From: JBBIRM01 sp037441765
GTDB lineage: Bacteria; Desulfobacterota; BSN033; UBA1163
DNA: 6,879 nt
Assembly (NCBI GenBank): GCA_037441765.1
Contig: JBBIRM010000155.1
Location: 1 to 6,879, forward strand
Reading direction: 5' to 3'
The notes under the pieces were generated by a model, which was not told the DNA's origin, ran no database searches, and was given only the letters and a program-made list of their open reading frames with translations. The position numbers and the translations under genes were made by a program. Shown piece by piece: positions 1 through 6,803 of this stretch. The number at the start of each line of letters is the position of its first letter. Within the stretch, counting starts at the first letter, position 1.

Positions 1-1080
1 CCTATAGACCTTCGAGGGACGAACCGCTTCTTAGTGGCAAAAGTCGTTTCAAACCAAATCCCGAGGTCTCTGATTGAGGAAAAGCCTTATCCCATCGAAA
101 TGGCTATCGGGTTTAATTCTAATTTTAATATGATGGCCCCATCTCCAAGGAACTGGGAAGAGGCCCTAAAGAAGATCCCATTTTATGTTCACATTGCTCC
201 TTTTATAAGCGAAATGGCTCATTTTGCCGATCTGCTATTGCCTTCAACCACCTATCTGGAAGAATGGGGATATGAAGATTCTCCTTCAGGGGCAGGCTTT
301 GCTGAAGTCAGGATTAAACAACCTGTTGTAAAACCAATGGGAGAATCCAAATCTATTGGAGAGATTCTTTTTCTTCTTGCCGAAAGAGTCCCAGGCGGGG
401 TCGAAAAGGCCTTTAAGGAGATAGGTGGTTGTGTAGAGGAGTTTGTTCGATTCCGCACTTCTTCTCTCCTCCCATGGGAGGAGTTTTTAAAAAGAGGGGT
501 CTGGAAAGGTCCGGCCTATCAATATCGAAAATATAATAGACTCTTTCGCACCCCTTCGAAAAAGTTTGAGTTTGTTTCTGGGAACCTTAAAACCCTTCAG
601 AACAAAAAGGCAAGGGCCTTTGAGGAGAAAATCTCCAATCAACCTCACCATCCCAAATGGAAGTGGTTGGGGGAGGAGAGCAAATATCCCCTTCTATTAT
701 TCACCTATCAGCCTCTCCTCACTTTTGAGAATGGAAGTCAGAACTACCCATGGGCACAGGAAATTTTCCTTCCCATGCAAGGGATAGGTTGGGAAAGCCC
801 CGCCCAAATTCATAGCGAGACTGCGAGAAGGCTGAATTTGAGAGATCGAGACAAGGTCTGGATTGAATCGCCCTTCGGAAAAATCCAGACGCATATCAAA
901 GTCTCCGAGAATGTGCCCCCCGAGATGGTTTGTATTCCTTTTGGGCAAGGCCACACCTCCTATGGAAGATGGCAGAAGGGAATTGGATGTAATCCAAATG
1001 ATTTGATCGGAGTGGATTTTGATGAATTGAGCGGTCAATCTGTTTTCTTTAATACAAGGGTGAAAATTTATAAAGCCTAA
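1..1080 (+). CDS. Molybdopterin oxidoreductase (CISM) catalytic subunit, C-terminal part; 5' end outside window
   Basis: The frame is open from base 1, so this is the C-terminal 359 residues of a longer protein. The GTG at 34 is an internal codon, not a start. Residues about 45-95 carry the family pattern in which a transit segment is followed by HFADLLLPSTTYLEEWG, matching the 'ADLVLP...LE' motif of DMSO-reductase-superfamily subunits. From about residue 230 to the end there is a typical molybdopterin-dinucleotide-binding C-terminal domain: LLLFTYQPLL, then a beta-rich stretch (DKVWIESPFGKI), then GQGHTSYGRWQKGIGCNP. That last motif recalls the Act/Qrc-type branch more than nitrate or formate enzymes, but this is a weak hint. 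The Tat signal, the [4Fe-4S] site and the Mo-ligating residue would lie upstream, so substrate and even metal occupancy cannot be judged. It heads a partner set of ferredoxin, NrfD and HdrD-like subunits. Confidence 0.9.
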   Translation, partial: PIDLRGTNRFLVAKVVSNQIPRSLIEEKPYPIEMAIGFNSNFNMMAPSPRNWEEALKKIPFYVHIAPFISEMAHFADLLLPSTTYLEEWGYEDSPSGAGFAEVRIKQPVVKPMGESKSIGEILFLLAERVPGGVEKAFKEIGGCVEEFVRFRTSSLLPWEEFLKRGVWKGPAYQYRKYNRLFRTPSKKFEFVSGNLKTLQNKKARAFEEKISNQPHHPKWKWLGEESKYPLLLFTYQPLLTFENGSQNYPWAQEIFLPMQGIGWESPAQIHSETARRLNLRDRDKVWIESPFGKIQTHIKVSENVPPEMVCIPFGQGHTSYGRWQKGIGCNPNDLIGVDFDELSGQSVFFNTRVKIYKA

Positions 1081-1085
1081 AGACT

Positions 1086-1093
1086 GTATTTGT
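1086..1093. repeat. Left copy of 8-bp target-site duplication GTATTTGT
   Basis: GTATTTGT lies immediately outside the left end of the inserted element and is repeated exactly at 1322-1329, immediately outside the right end. The match extends to a ninth base (G), but that G is also the first base of the GTAA terminus, so 8 bp is the more consistent reading. Confidence 0.7.
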
Positions 1094-1321
1094 GTAATCC
1101 CTCACATAAGGGTTGAATTATATGAATTGGGTAGGGATATCTCCGAAAATCTTATATAGCGGGTCGGTTAATAGAATGTCTGAAGAAAGGGATTTCATCT
1201 AAGGAGATGGTAGCCTTTTCAATACTCAAGGGATTCTGTAGTGAGGGAGCAATCTAGGGGTTTCCGCTATAAGATTTTCTCCGACATCCCTACCCAATTC
1301 CCAGGATGAGTGAGGTGTTAC
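1094..1321. mobile_element. MITE-like non-autonomous element, 228 bp, IS66-type ends
   Basis: The ends are imperfect inverted repeats: GTAATCCCTCAC at 1094-1105 against GTAACACCTCAC read inward from 1321 (10 of 12 identical). Both ends are flanked by an exact 8-bp direct repeat, GTATTTGT. A second, longer inverted repeat lies inside. Nothing in the element looks like a transposase or any other gene. GTAA termini and 8-bp target duplications are established hallmarks of the IS66 insertion sequence family, so I infer a small IS66-related passenger element that would need a transposase in trans. It sits between the catalytic and ferredoxin genes of one operon. Excising it with one target copy leaves 23 nt between the stop at 1080 and the ATG at 1340, with the ribosome binding site intact. 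An internal GTGAGGGA (1241-1248) is an exact inverted copy of 8 bases of the left end. Confidence 0.7.
1124..1300. repeat. Long imperfect inverted repeat inside the element
   Basis: GAATTGGGTAGGGAT (1124-1138) is perfectly complementary to 1286-1300. After a short mismatched stretch, GAAAATCTTAT (1145-1155) is complementary to 1271-1281. AGCGG (1158-1162) pairs with CCGCT (1264-1268) after a 2-nt indel. The arms are therefore close to 38 bp each, around a ~100-nt centre. In RNA this would fold into a long stem. It belongs to the inserted element and is probably part of its end structure. Confidence 0.85.
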
Positions 1322-1329
1322 GTATTTGT
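1322..1329. repeat. Right copy of 8-bp target-site duplication GTATTTGT
   Basis: Exact copy of 1086-1093, placed directly after the right terminus of the inserted element and directly before the GAGGTGA ribosome binding site of the ferredoxin-subunit gene. Confidence 0.7.
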
Positions 1330-1336
1330 GAGGTGA
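1330..1336 (+). promoter_or_regulatory. Ribosome binding site of ferredoxin-subunit gene
   Basis: GAGGTGA is strongly complementary to the 16S anti-Shine-Dalgarno sequence and ends 3 nt before the ATG at 1340. It lies just outside the inserted element, so the insertion spared translation initiation of this gene. Confidence 0.7.
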
Positions 1337-1339
1337 ATA

Positions 1340-2026
1340 ATGCCGAGATGGGGAATGGTTATTGACTTAGATAAATGTGTTGGGTGTCAGGCTTGCGTGA
1401 TTGCCTGCAAAGTGGAAAATAATGTCCCTCATGGTTCACCTGAAGAGCAGAGGTTGAGAAGGGAAATTTATTGGCACAAGATGATTGCGGTCACAAAAGG
1501 GAATTTCCCTCATATCAGAACAGAGATCATCCCCATGCCCTGTATGCAATGTGATCATGCCCCTTGTGTAACAGTCTGTCCGGCAAAGGCAACTTTCCGT
1601 AGAGAGGATGGAATTATCATGCAATACTATCGCAGATGCATTGGCTGTAAATATTGTATTGTTGCCTGCCCTTATGGAGCAAGGAGTTTTAACTTCAAAT
1701 CGCAAGAGATAAAACCCTACCATCGACATGATGAACCCTTAGAAAGGAAGGCCTGGGACCCATGGCCTTTTCCAACCAGAACACATGGTGTGGTCGAAAA
1801 ATGCACCTTCTGTTTTCATCGGATTGACCAAGGGCTTAAAGAAGGGAAAAAGATCGGAGTTGAAGTAGTTCCTGCCTGTGTGGAGGCTTGCCCATCTAAT
1901 TCAAGGACTTTTGGTGATCTGGATGATCCCCAAAGTCCAATCTCCAAACTCCTCTCATCCCGCTCCTCCTTTCGACTCAGGGAGGAATTGGCAACCAGAC
2001 CGAAAGTCTTCTATCTCTCGAAATAG
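1340..2026 (+). CDS. Four-cluster [4Fe-4S] ferredoxin subunit of CISM complex (DmsB/PsrB/NrfC/DsrO-like)
   Basis: This 228-residue protein is the electron-transfer wire between the molybdopterin subunit and the membrane subunit. All sixteen cysteines for four [4Fe-4S] clusters are visible: C13-C16-C19-C23 (CVGCQACVIAC), C68-C71-C76-C80 (CMQCDHAPCVTVC), C100-C103-C106-C110 (CIGCKYCIVAC), and the split site C155-C158 with C180-C184. The spacing and length fit the DmsB/PsrB/NrfC/QrcC group. No signal peptide is present. In this family the subunit is usually carried to its site with the Tat-exported catalytic subunit, whose N-terminus is outside the window. ATG 1340 is chosen because of the GAGGTGA just upstream and because the first cluster follows after 12 residues, as usual. 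The next gene begins 11 nt after the stop, so the two are probably cotranscribed. Confidence 0.95.
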   Translation: MPRWGMVIDLDKCVGCQACVIACKVENNVPHGSPEEQRLRREIYWHKMIAVTKGNFPHIRTEIIPMPCMQCDHAPCVTVCPAKATFRREDGIIMQYYRRCIGCKYCIVACPYGARSFNFKSQEIKPYHRHDEPLERKAWDPWPFPTRTHGVVEKCTFCFHRIDQGLKEGKKIGVEVVPACVEACPSNSRTFGDLDDPQSPISKLLSSRSSFRLREELATRPKVFYLSK

Positions 2027-2030
2027 GGGA
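2025..2030 (+). promoter_or_regulatory. Ribosome binding site that sets the NrfD start at ATG 2038
   Basis: AGGGGA overlaps the preceding stop codon (TAG 2024-2026) and lies 7 nt before ATG 2038. In-frame TTG 2032 and GTG 2035 are too close to this site, and ATG 2044 is further away, so 2038 is preferred. Confidence 0.55.
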
Positions 2031-2037
2031 TTTGGTG

Positions 2038-3249
2038 ATGGGGATGAACTATATAACGATTGAGGGAAGGTCGAGAGGTTATAAAATTTTAGTTTCTCTA
2101 TTGGGGGCGATGGTTGGGCTCTTTATCACCAGTTTTTTAGTCGCATATCTCAAAGGACAACAGGTTTGGGGAGTTAGCAACATCATTCCTTGGGGACAAC
2201 TTATCACCTTCTACATTTACTTCATTGGGTTAAGTGCAGGGGCCATAATCATCTCTTCTCTCAGTTATGTATTCAAACGTGAGGTATATGAACCGATAGG
2301 TAGACTGGCTGTCTTTATGGGAATTCTACTAATGGTGGGAGCTATGATATTCGTCATGGTCGACCTTGGCAGGCCTGAGAAGGCATGGCGACTTTTTATG
2401 TATTTCTACCTCAACAATATGAGTTCTCTTTTCGCCATCAATTCTATTTTTTACACTGGCTACATCGCTCTTATGCTCATCTACCTCTGGTTGATCTTTG
2501 AGGGAAAGAAAAGGCTTGCAGGCGTTGTGGGAACTGCAGATGTCCTGTGGGCGATCGCTGTCCATATGGGGACAGGAGCCATCTTCGGGCTGATCGGAAA
2601 TAGAGAAATCTTCTTTTCCCCCATCAAACCTTTTGAATTTTTGATGGCAGCCCTCACCTCTGGAACCTCATTAATCATTCTTGTTGCAATTGCAACCTTC
2701 AAACTTACCAACAGGGTTATTTCGGAGGAATTGATCTTTTCGCTTAGCAGACTTCTCACCCATATGATCCTTATCCTATTAGTCATGGTCTTTGTTGACA
2801 AATTGACCCATCTTTACTTTCCTAACCGAGAAGCCATAGTATATTTGTTTACCGGGGATTATTGGTGGATCTTCTGGGTCCTTCAAATCGGAATGGGGAT
2901 TGGTTTCCCTTTGTTTCTTCTAATTTTTCCAAAAACGAAAAAAAGCCTCAAGGCAGTAATATTAGCTGCCCTCTCCGTAGTCATCGGTGTTTTTGGAGAA
3001 CGGGCAGCGTTGGTCCTCCCAGGAACATCCCACCCTCAACCCTTCTTTCCAGGAAAGATAGAAGGACCTTGGGGAGAACCAGGGATTTTCCCAATTACCT
3101 TCTGGGAAAGTTTGCTTAGCCTAAGCATTATTTCGTTTGTGGTGTTACTTTTTGTTCTGGGCTTGAGATACTTAGAGATTCTACCTGGTGGAAGAGGGGA
3201 ATCCCTTTTGGGCACCCGAGAGTTATCCGTTCAACAAAGGGATTCCTGA
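2038..3249 (+). CDS. NrfD/PsrC-family polytopic membrane subunit
   Basis: A 403-residue, very hydrophobic protein with about nine or ten transmembrane segments. The NrfD/PsrC family anchors CISM complexes in the membrane and exchanges electrons with (mena)quinone without heme. Family marks are visible: an early GLSAGA segment in the second helix, the loop motif DLGRPEKAWRL beginning at D109, VHMGTGAIFG in the middle, and VFGERAALVLPG with E321-R322 near the last helices. The length agrees with the longer ten-helix branch (QrcD, ActC, DsrP) rather than short NrfD proteins of about 320 residues. It follows the ferredoxin subunit after 11 nt, and the next gene follows after 19 nt, so it is central to the operon. 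The protein ends in a short polar tail. I am sure of the family. The direction of electron flow is not readable from the sequence. Confidence 0.93.
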   Translation: MGMNYITIEGRSRGYKILVSLLGAMVGLFITSFLVAYLKGQQVWGVSNIIPWGQLITFYIYFIGLSAGAIIISSLSYVFKREVYEPIGRLAVFMGILLMVGAMIFVMVDLGRPEKAWRLFMYFYLNNMSSLFAINSIFYTGYIALMLIYLWLIFEGKKRLAGVVGTADVLWAIAVHMGTGAIFGLIGNREIFFSPIKPFEFLMAALTSGTSLIILVAIATFKLTNRVISEELIFSLSRLLTHMILILLVMVFVDKLTHLYFPNREAIVYLFTGDYWWIFWVLQIGMGIGFPLFLLIFPKTKKSLKAVILAALSVVIGVFGERAALVLPGTSHPQPFFPGKIEGPWGEPGIFPITFWESLLSLSIISFVVLLFVLGLRYLEILPGGRGESLLGTRELSVQQRDS

Positions 3250-3255
3250 CCCACA

Positions 3256-3263
3256 GGGAGGAG
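3256..3263 (+). promoter_or_regulatory. Strong ribosome binding site selecting TTG 3269
   Basis: GGGAGGAG followed by five A residues and then TTG at 3269. It lies in the 19-nt space after the NrfD stop (3247-3249). This is the best Shine-Dalgarno match in the operon and argues for the TTG start over the GTG at 3188, which would overlap the upstream gene by 62 nt. Confidence 0.7.
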
Positions 3264-3268
3264 AAAAA

Positions 3269-5660
3269 TTGAGACCCATAGCCATTTTGATAGAAGTCCT
3301 AATCTTAATGGGGGGGCTCTATTGCCTCTTTCTTGCCACAAGGCTGACGACCTTCGATATTGGATTCAGTGATAAATATGAACGATATCTAAAATGGATA
3401 TTAAGGAGTTTTGGGATATTAATAATAGCATTCTTTGTAGCCCATTTAATTCTTTTCTATCCAAAGCTCCCTCCTTTTCTCCTTCGCCCTGAAATAATTG
3501 GTGAAAAAACCTATCTTACCTTCTGGGAAAAACAAAACATCTATATTTTAAATATCCTATTCCCAATAAGCGTAGGTTTTCTCGTCATCCTCATTGGACT
3601 GTGTGGACTTTTCATCTATACCTTCCGGAGGCAACACCTTGGGCTCTGGCGAATTGGAAAAGAGGAGGACTGCTCAGGCCGAATTCCTGAAAGACTAAAG
3701 GTCTTTTTCAAAGTAATTTTCGGCCATGCCCGTTTCTTGAGGGAAGGATACCCTGGGACGATGCATTTCTTGATCTTCTGGGGGACAATTTTTATCTTTA
3801 TAGGGAAAGTCATCCGTCTCTTATCTCCTATAATTGGAATTAAAGATCAGCCTCAGAACATTTATCTTTATGCCTCCTTTCTCTCAGAGATCGGGGGAGG
3901 TGTAGTCCTACTTGGGGCATTGATGGCTGTGATTCGGAGGTTTATCATCAAGCCCCAACGGCTCGATTCGAAACCAGATGATCACCTCAAATATCTCTGG
4001 GCTTTTATGATCATTCTAACAGGTTACCTGATCAAATCTTATCGTATTGCCCTTGAGGCTGGAAGTCTTCCACCAGGTTCTTTTTCATGGGCTCCTATCA
4101 GCTCCCTCTTTACTCCTTTTATCCTCGTTTTACCATCCGAACAGTTAAATGAACTTCTCCTCTGGCACAGGGTTTTGATTCACGCAATTCCTGCAATACT
4201 CTTATTTGCCTATATTGTGATGAGTCGTTCTTCTCTCGAGCATATATATTTATCCAGTCTCAATGTTTTCTATCGATCCCTGGCTCCTGCGGGAGCAATC
4301 AAACCTATCCCCAATTTTGAGGAGGCGGAGGCCTATGGGGTAACCGAGATCAAAGAGTTTACCTGGAAACAACTCCTCGACCTCGAGGCCTGCACAAGAT
4401 GCGGAAGGTGTCAGGATAATTGCCCAGCCCACTTGAGCGAAAAACCCCTCAATCCCAAAAAGGTGATTCAGGATCTTAGAAACTACCTCCTTACCAAGGG
4501 AGGGACGCTCATTCCCACAGACCGACCAAAAGAATCAGAGCCTTCTCCTCTGGTGGGGAAAATAATTTCGGAAGATACCATTTGGTCCTGTACCGCCTGT
4601 TTGAACTGCTACGAGCAATGTCCTGTTTTTATCTCCAGTTTCGACAAGATAATTGATATGAGACGAAGCAAGGTGCTCATGGAAAGCCAATTTCCTAATG
4701 AGTTGAAGGAAGTCTTTCGGGCGATGGAGAGAAAGAGTAACCCATGGGGAGTTGAGAAGAGCCAGAGGGCAGACTGGGCACAAACCCTTGGGGTTAAGAC
4801 CCTGGCTGATAACCCAGATGTGGAATGGTTATATTTCCCAGGGTGCTTTAAAGGATTTGATGACCGAAATAAAAAGGTTGCTATTGCAATGGTGAAGATC
4901 CTTCAACGAACAGGGATCTCCTTCGGCATTCTCGGTTCGGAGGAAGGCTGTTGCGGAGATCCAGCCAGACGAATCGGGAATGAATATCTATATTTTATGC
5001 TCGTCGAGAAGAATCTCGAAACCTTTGATCGTTACAAAGTCAAAAAGATTATGACGACCTGTCCCCATTGTTATAATACTTTGAAAAATGAGTATCCTCA
5101 GTTTGGTGGGAATTTTGAAGTCGTTCATCAGACAGAGTTTCTCAAACAACTTCTCGATCAAAAAAAGTTGGTCCTACGTCAAAGATCTCCACTGACCCTT
5201 ACTTACCACGATTCATGTTACCTTGGCAGGTATAATCAAATTTATGAACCCCAGCGTCAGCTCTTGAAGGCAATTCCTGGTGTTAGGTTAAAAGAGATGG
5301 AGCGATCATATGCAAGGAGTTTCTGCTGTGGTGGGGGAGGGGGGAGGATGTGGATGGAGGAACATCTTGGAAAACGAANNNNNNNNNNGCGAGCTCGAGC
5401 ACGACCGGCGCCTTGATCTTGTCGGCGTTCTCCTCGACGATCTGGTTCTCCATCGCCGCGGGCACGAGCACGTCGCACTCGCTGGTGAGCAGCTCGGCGT
5501 TGGTGATGATCTGGCCCTTGCCCTTGGACCTGACATAATTGCAACTGCCTGCCCTTATTGTCTAACCATGCTTGAAGATGGCCTCAAGGCGAGGGGGAAG
5601 GAAGATTCCGTGAAGGTGTATGATATTGCTGAACTTCTCGAAAAAGCGATGGGAGATTGA
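3269..5660 (+). CDS. NarI-like membrane domain fused to HdrD-like (CCG) iron-sulfur protein; interrupted by assembly gap and foreign insert
   Basis: About 760 residues once repaired. Residues 1-350 form a membrane domain with roughly six helices and histidines that could bind heme b (H59, H153, H166, H300, H305), as in NarI/DsrM-type cytochromes. Next come two ferredoxin sites, C375-C378-C381-C385 and C441-C444-C447-C451. Two CCG domains follow: C526, C561-C562, C598-C601; and C650, C686-C687, with its closing ATACPYC motif at 5544-5561. CCG proteins of this build include HdrD, DsrK, TmcB, HmcF and the membrane ETF:quinone oxidoreductases (EtfD type); the last are the closest in overall fold order. 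TTG 3269 is chosen for its strong ribosome site and because the first helix then starts at once. The native frame is lost after codon R703 (5375-5377), where Ns and a foreign piece replace roughly ten residues. It resumes between about 5511 and 5535 and runs to TGA 5660. I regard the gene as intact in the organism. Confidence 0.88.
5379..5388. other. Assembly gap of 10 Ns
   Basis: Ten undetermined bases inside the second CCG domain of the HdrD-like gene. The last known base before the gap, A5378, would start the codon after GKR. In relatives this position is usually isoleucine (RIN), which fits an ATN codon, so the left flank is still native right up to the gap. Confidence 0.98.
5389..5520 (-). 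pseudogene. Foreign fragment of a high-G+C glutamate dehydrogenase gene (chimeric contig end)
   Basis: Read on the minus strand, this short stretch encodes about 44 residues that include ITNAELL, CDVLVPAAMENQIVEENAD and KIKAPVVLELA. These are characteristic of the Glu/Leu/Phe/Val dehydrogenase family in its NAD-binding half, where the usual continuation is NGPT. All of the ~41 codons from the glutamine codon at 5513 down to the gap end in G or C, quite unlike the mixed third positions of every other gene here. It has no start, stop or flanking operon and is bounded on one side by Ns. On the right it merges into native sequence somewhere between 5510 and 5535, where both readings are plausible. 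I interpret it as a piece of another genome joined in assembly, not a gene of this organism. Confidence 0.88.
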
Positions 5661-5696
5661 CCCACCGCTCTCAACCCCAATTCATTCTTAAAGTCT

Positions 5697-6764
5697 CTAC
5701 TCTTCTTTAAGCCTTTCTTTAATCCTTTCTATCTTAGGATAGGCCTCATTGATTTCCTTATAGAGGGCCTGGGAATCTAAGGGGTCAATAATGACATAGT
5801 TTTTTCTTGCCCAATCGATATAGGCTGGCTCTTTTATAGCATTCCTAAAGGCTTCCTCCAAAACCGTTATAATATGGGAGGGGGTGTTGGGTGGTGCTTC
5901 TAAAACATGTCTGATCGTTATTGTGGGTATTTCATACCCGAGTTCACTGAGGTTCTGAATATTCTGAAAATAAGGACTGGGGGTTCCAAACCGTTCGGGT
6001 AGTATTGCAAGAATCCTTATCTTCCCTGCCTTAATCCAGGAAGGAAGAGCACCAGCCAGACAGATCATAAAATCAACCTCATTTCGAATCAATGCAGAAA
6101 TGCTTAATCCTAAGCCCCCATATGGCACCCAGTTCACCTGAATCCCCAATCCTTCAGCGAAAAGGAGTCCAGAGAGATGACTGATCCCACCTCTGACTGA
6201 AATCGCTCCCTTGAGTGTCTTGGTTTTGGCTTCCTTCAAAAACTGATCAAAGTTTTTATAAGTATCAGGCGAAACCACCAGAAGTTGATTCCCTGAAGAC
6301 CAGGCAAAGATAGGGGTTAAATCCTTAGTTCTAAAATGTGTTTCGCTTATATTTTCAGCGATAATGCTTCTGGGAAAGGTATAACTTATTAGAGTATAGC
6401 CATCGGGTTCCACCATCTGGAATTTCTCAAACAGAATCTTTCCCCAGAACCCAGCGATGTGTTCTACGATGACTTCTACCCCCAGATACTTTTGGAGAAA
6501 TGGGACCAATTGCCGAATATCTGCATCCTCACCTCCCGGGCAGGTATTAATCTTAATTGGTTTCCTGGGATAAGCAGGCTTGATCGCCTCCCACCCCTCT
6601 CGTAGGTCAGGAGGTGAGACCTGTGCAATCTTCTTTGACAATTTAGGCCCAATGATTATTTTAGTAAGGGAGATCACAGCACGGGCAGCATCATCTGCCT
6701 GTTTTAAATCCTTCAGATTGGCCATCTTCATAACTTGTTCAAGAAATTCCTTCCGTGTCATCAT
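5697..6764 (-). CDS. Bug/TctC-family solute-binding-like protein with N-terminal DUF2267-like segment and no signal peptide
   Basis: A 355-residue protein. From about residue 65 it follows the Bug/TctC (tripartite tricarboxylate transporter receptor) pattern: YPRKPIKI, a PGGEDADIRQL binding-loop motif, KYLGVEVIVEH, PDGYTL, then later NWVPYGG, and a C-terminal helix pair. These proteins normally bind carboxylates in the periplasm and feed TctAB. This one has no hydrophobic signal sequence or lipobox. Residues 3-62 instead form a charged helical segment, starting TRKEFLEQV and containing ADDAARAVISL and then PPDLREGWEAI. This resembles one half-repeat of DUF2267. Without export it would act in the cytoplasm, so a transport role is doubtful and a sensory or binding role is possible. 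The start ATG 6764 is preferred over TTG 6803 because GGAG lies 7 nt before it. The gene is convergent with the operon (36 nt between the stops), and no tctA or tctB is in view. Confidence 0.85.
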   Translation of the reverse strand: MMTRKEFLEQVMKMANLKDLKQADDAARAVISLTKIIIGPKLSKKIAQVSPPDLREGWEAIKPAYPRKPIKINTCPGGEDADIRQLVPFLQKYLGVEVIVEHIAGFWGKILFEKFQMVEPDGYTLISYTFPRSIIAENISETHFRTKDLTPIFAWSSGNQLLVVSPDTYKNFDQFLKEAKTKTLKGAISVRGGISHLSGLLFAEGLGIQVNWVPYGGLGLSISALIRNEVDFMICLAGALPSWIKAGKIRILAILPERFGTPSPYFQNIQNLSELGYEIPTITIRHVLEAPPNTPSHIITVLEEAFRNAIKEPAYIDWARKNYVIIDPLDSQALYKEINEAYPKIERIKERLKEE

Positions 6765-6770
6765 CTTGGA

Positions 6771-6775
6771 TCTCC
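6771..6775 (-). promoter_or_regulatory. Ribosome binding site setting ATG 6764
   Basis: GGAGA on the minus strand (6775 to 6771), with the GGAG core 7 nt before ATG 6764. The alternative TTG at 6803 has only a weak purine stretch before it and would add 13 residues with no hydrophobic character. Confidence 0.6.
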
Positions 6776-6803
6776 ATTCCTCAAAGAAAGAGTTTAATAG
6801 CAA

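Noticed and set aside
34..36. GTG at 34 as a true start codon
   Set aside because: The frame is open to base 1, and the encoded protein starts well inside a known large subunit, so the gene is simply cut by the window edge.
697..1038. Long open frame on the minus strand inside the molybdopterin subunit gene
   Set aside because: Its translation shows no recognisable family, and the plus-strand frame is an unmistakable conserved domain. The same applies to other overlapping open frames within the four operon genes.
1094..1321. Riboswitch, CRISPR array or small RNA gene in the space between the first two genes
   Set aside because: There are no regular repeat-spacer units and no recognised aptamer core. 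Inverted termini plus an exact flanking duplication fit an inserted element better.
5389..5520. Real insertion of a gene fragment or mobile element disrupting the HdrD-like gene
   Set aside because: There is a 10-N gap at the left border, no terminal repeats or target duplication, codon use wholly unlike the neighbours, and only an internal fragment of a housekeeping enzyme. An assembly chimera explains all of this.
5687..5711. CTTAAAG and CTTTAAG inverted repeat between and into the convergent gene ends, as a bidirectional terminator
   Set aside because: Only a 7-bp A/T-rich stem with an 11-nt loop, no G+C core and no clear U tract. Too weak to call a terminator.
6765..6803. TTG at 6803 as the start of the Bug-like protein
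   Set aside because: It has a poor ribosome site, whereas GGAG stands 7 nt before ATG 6764. The 13 extra residues add no signal peptide.
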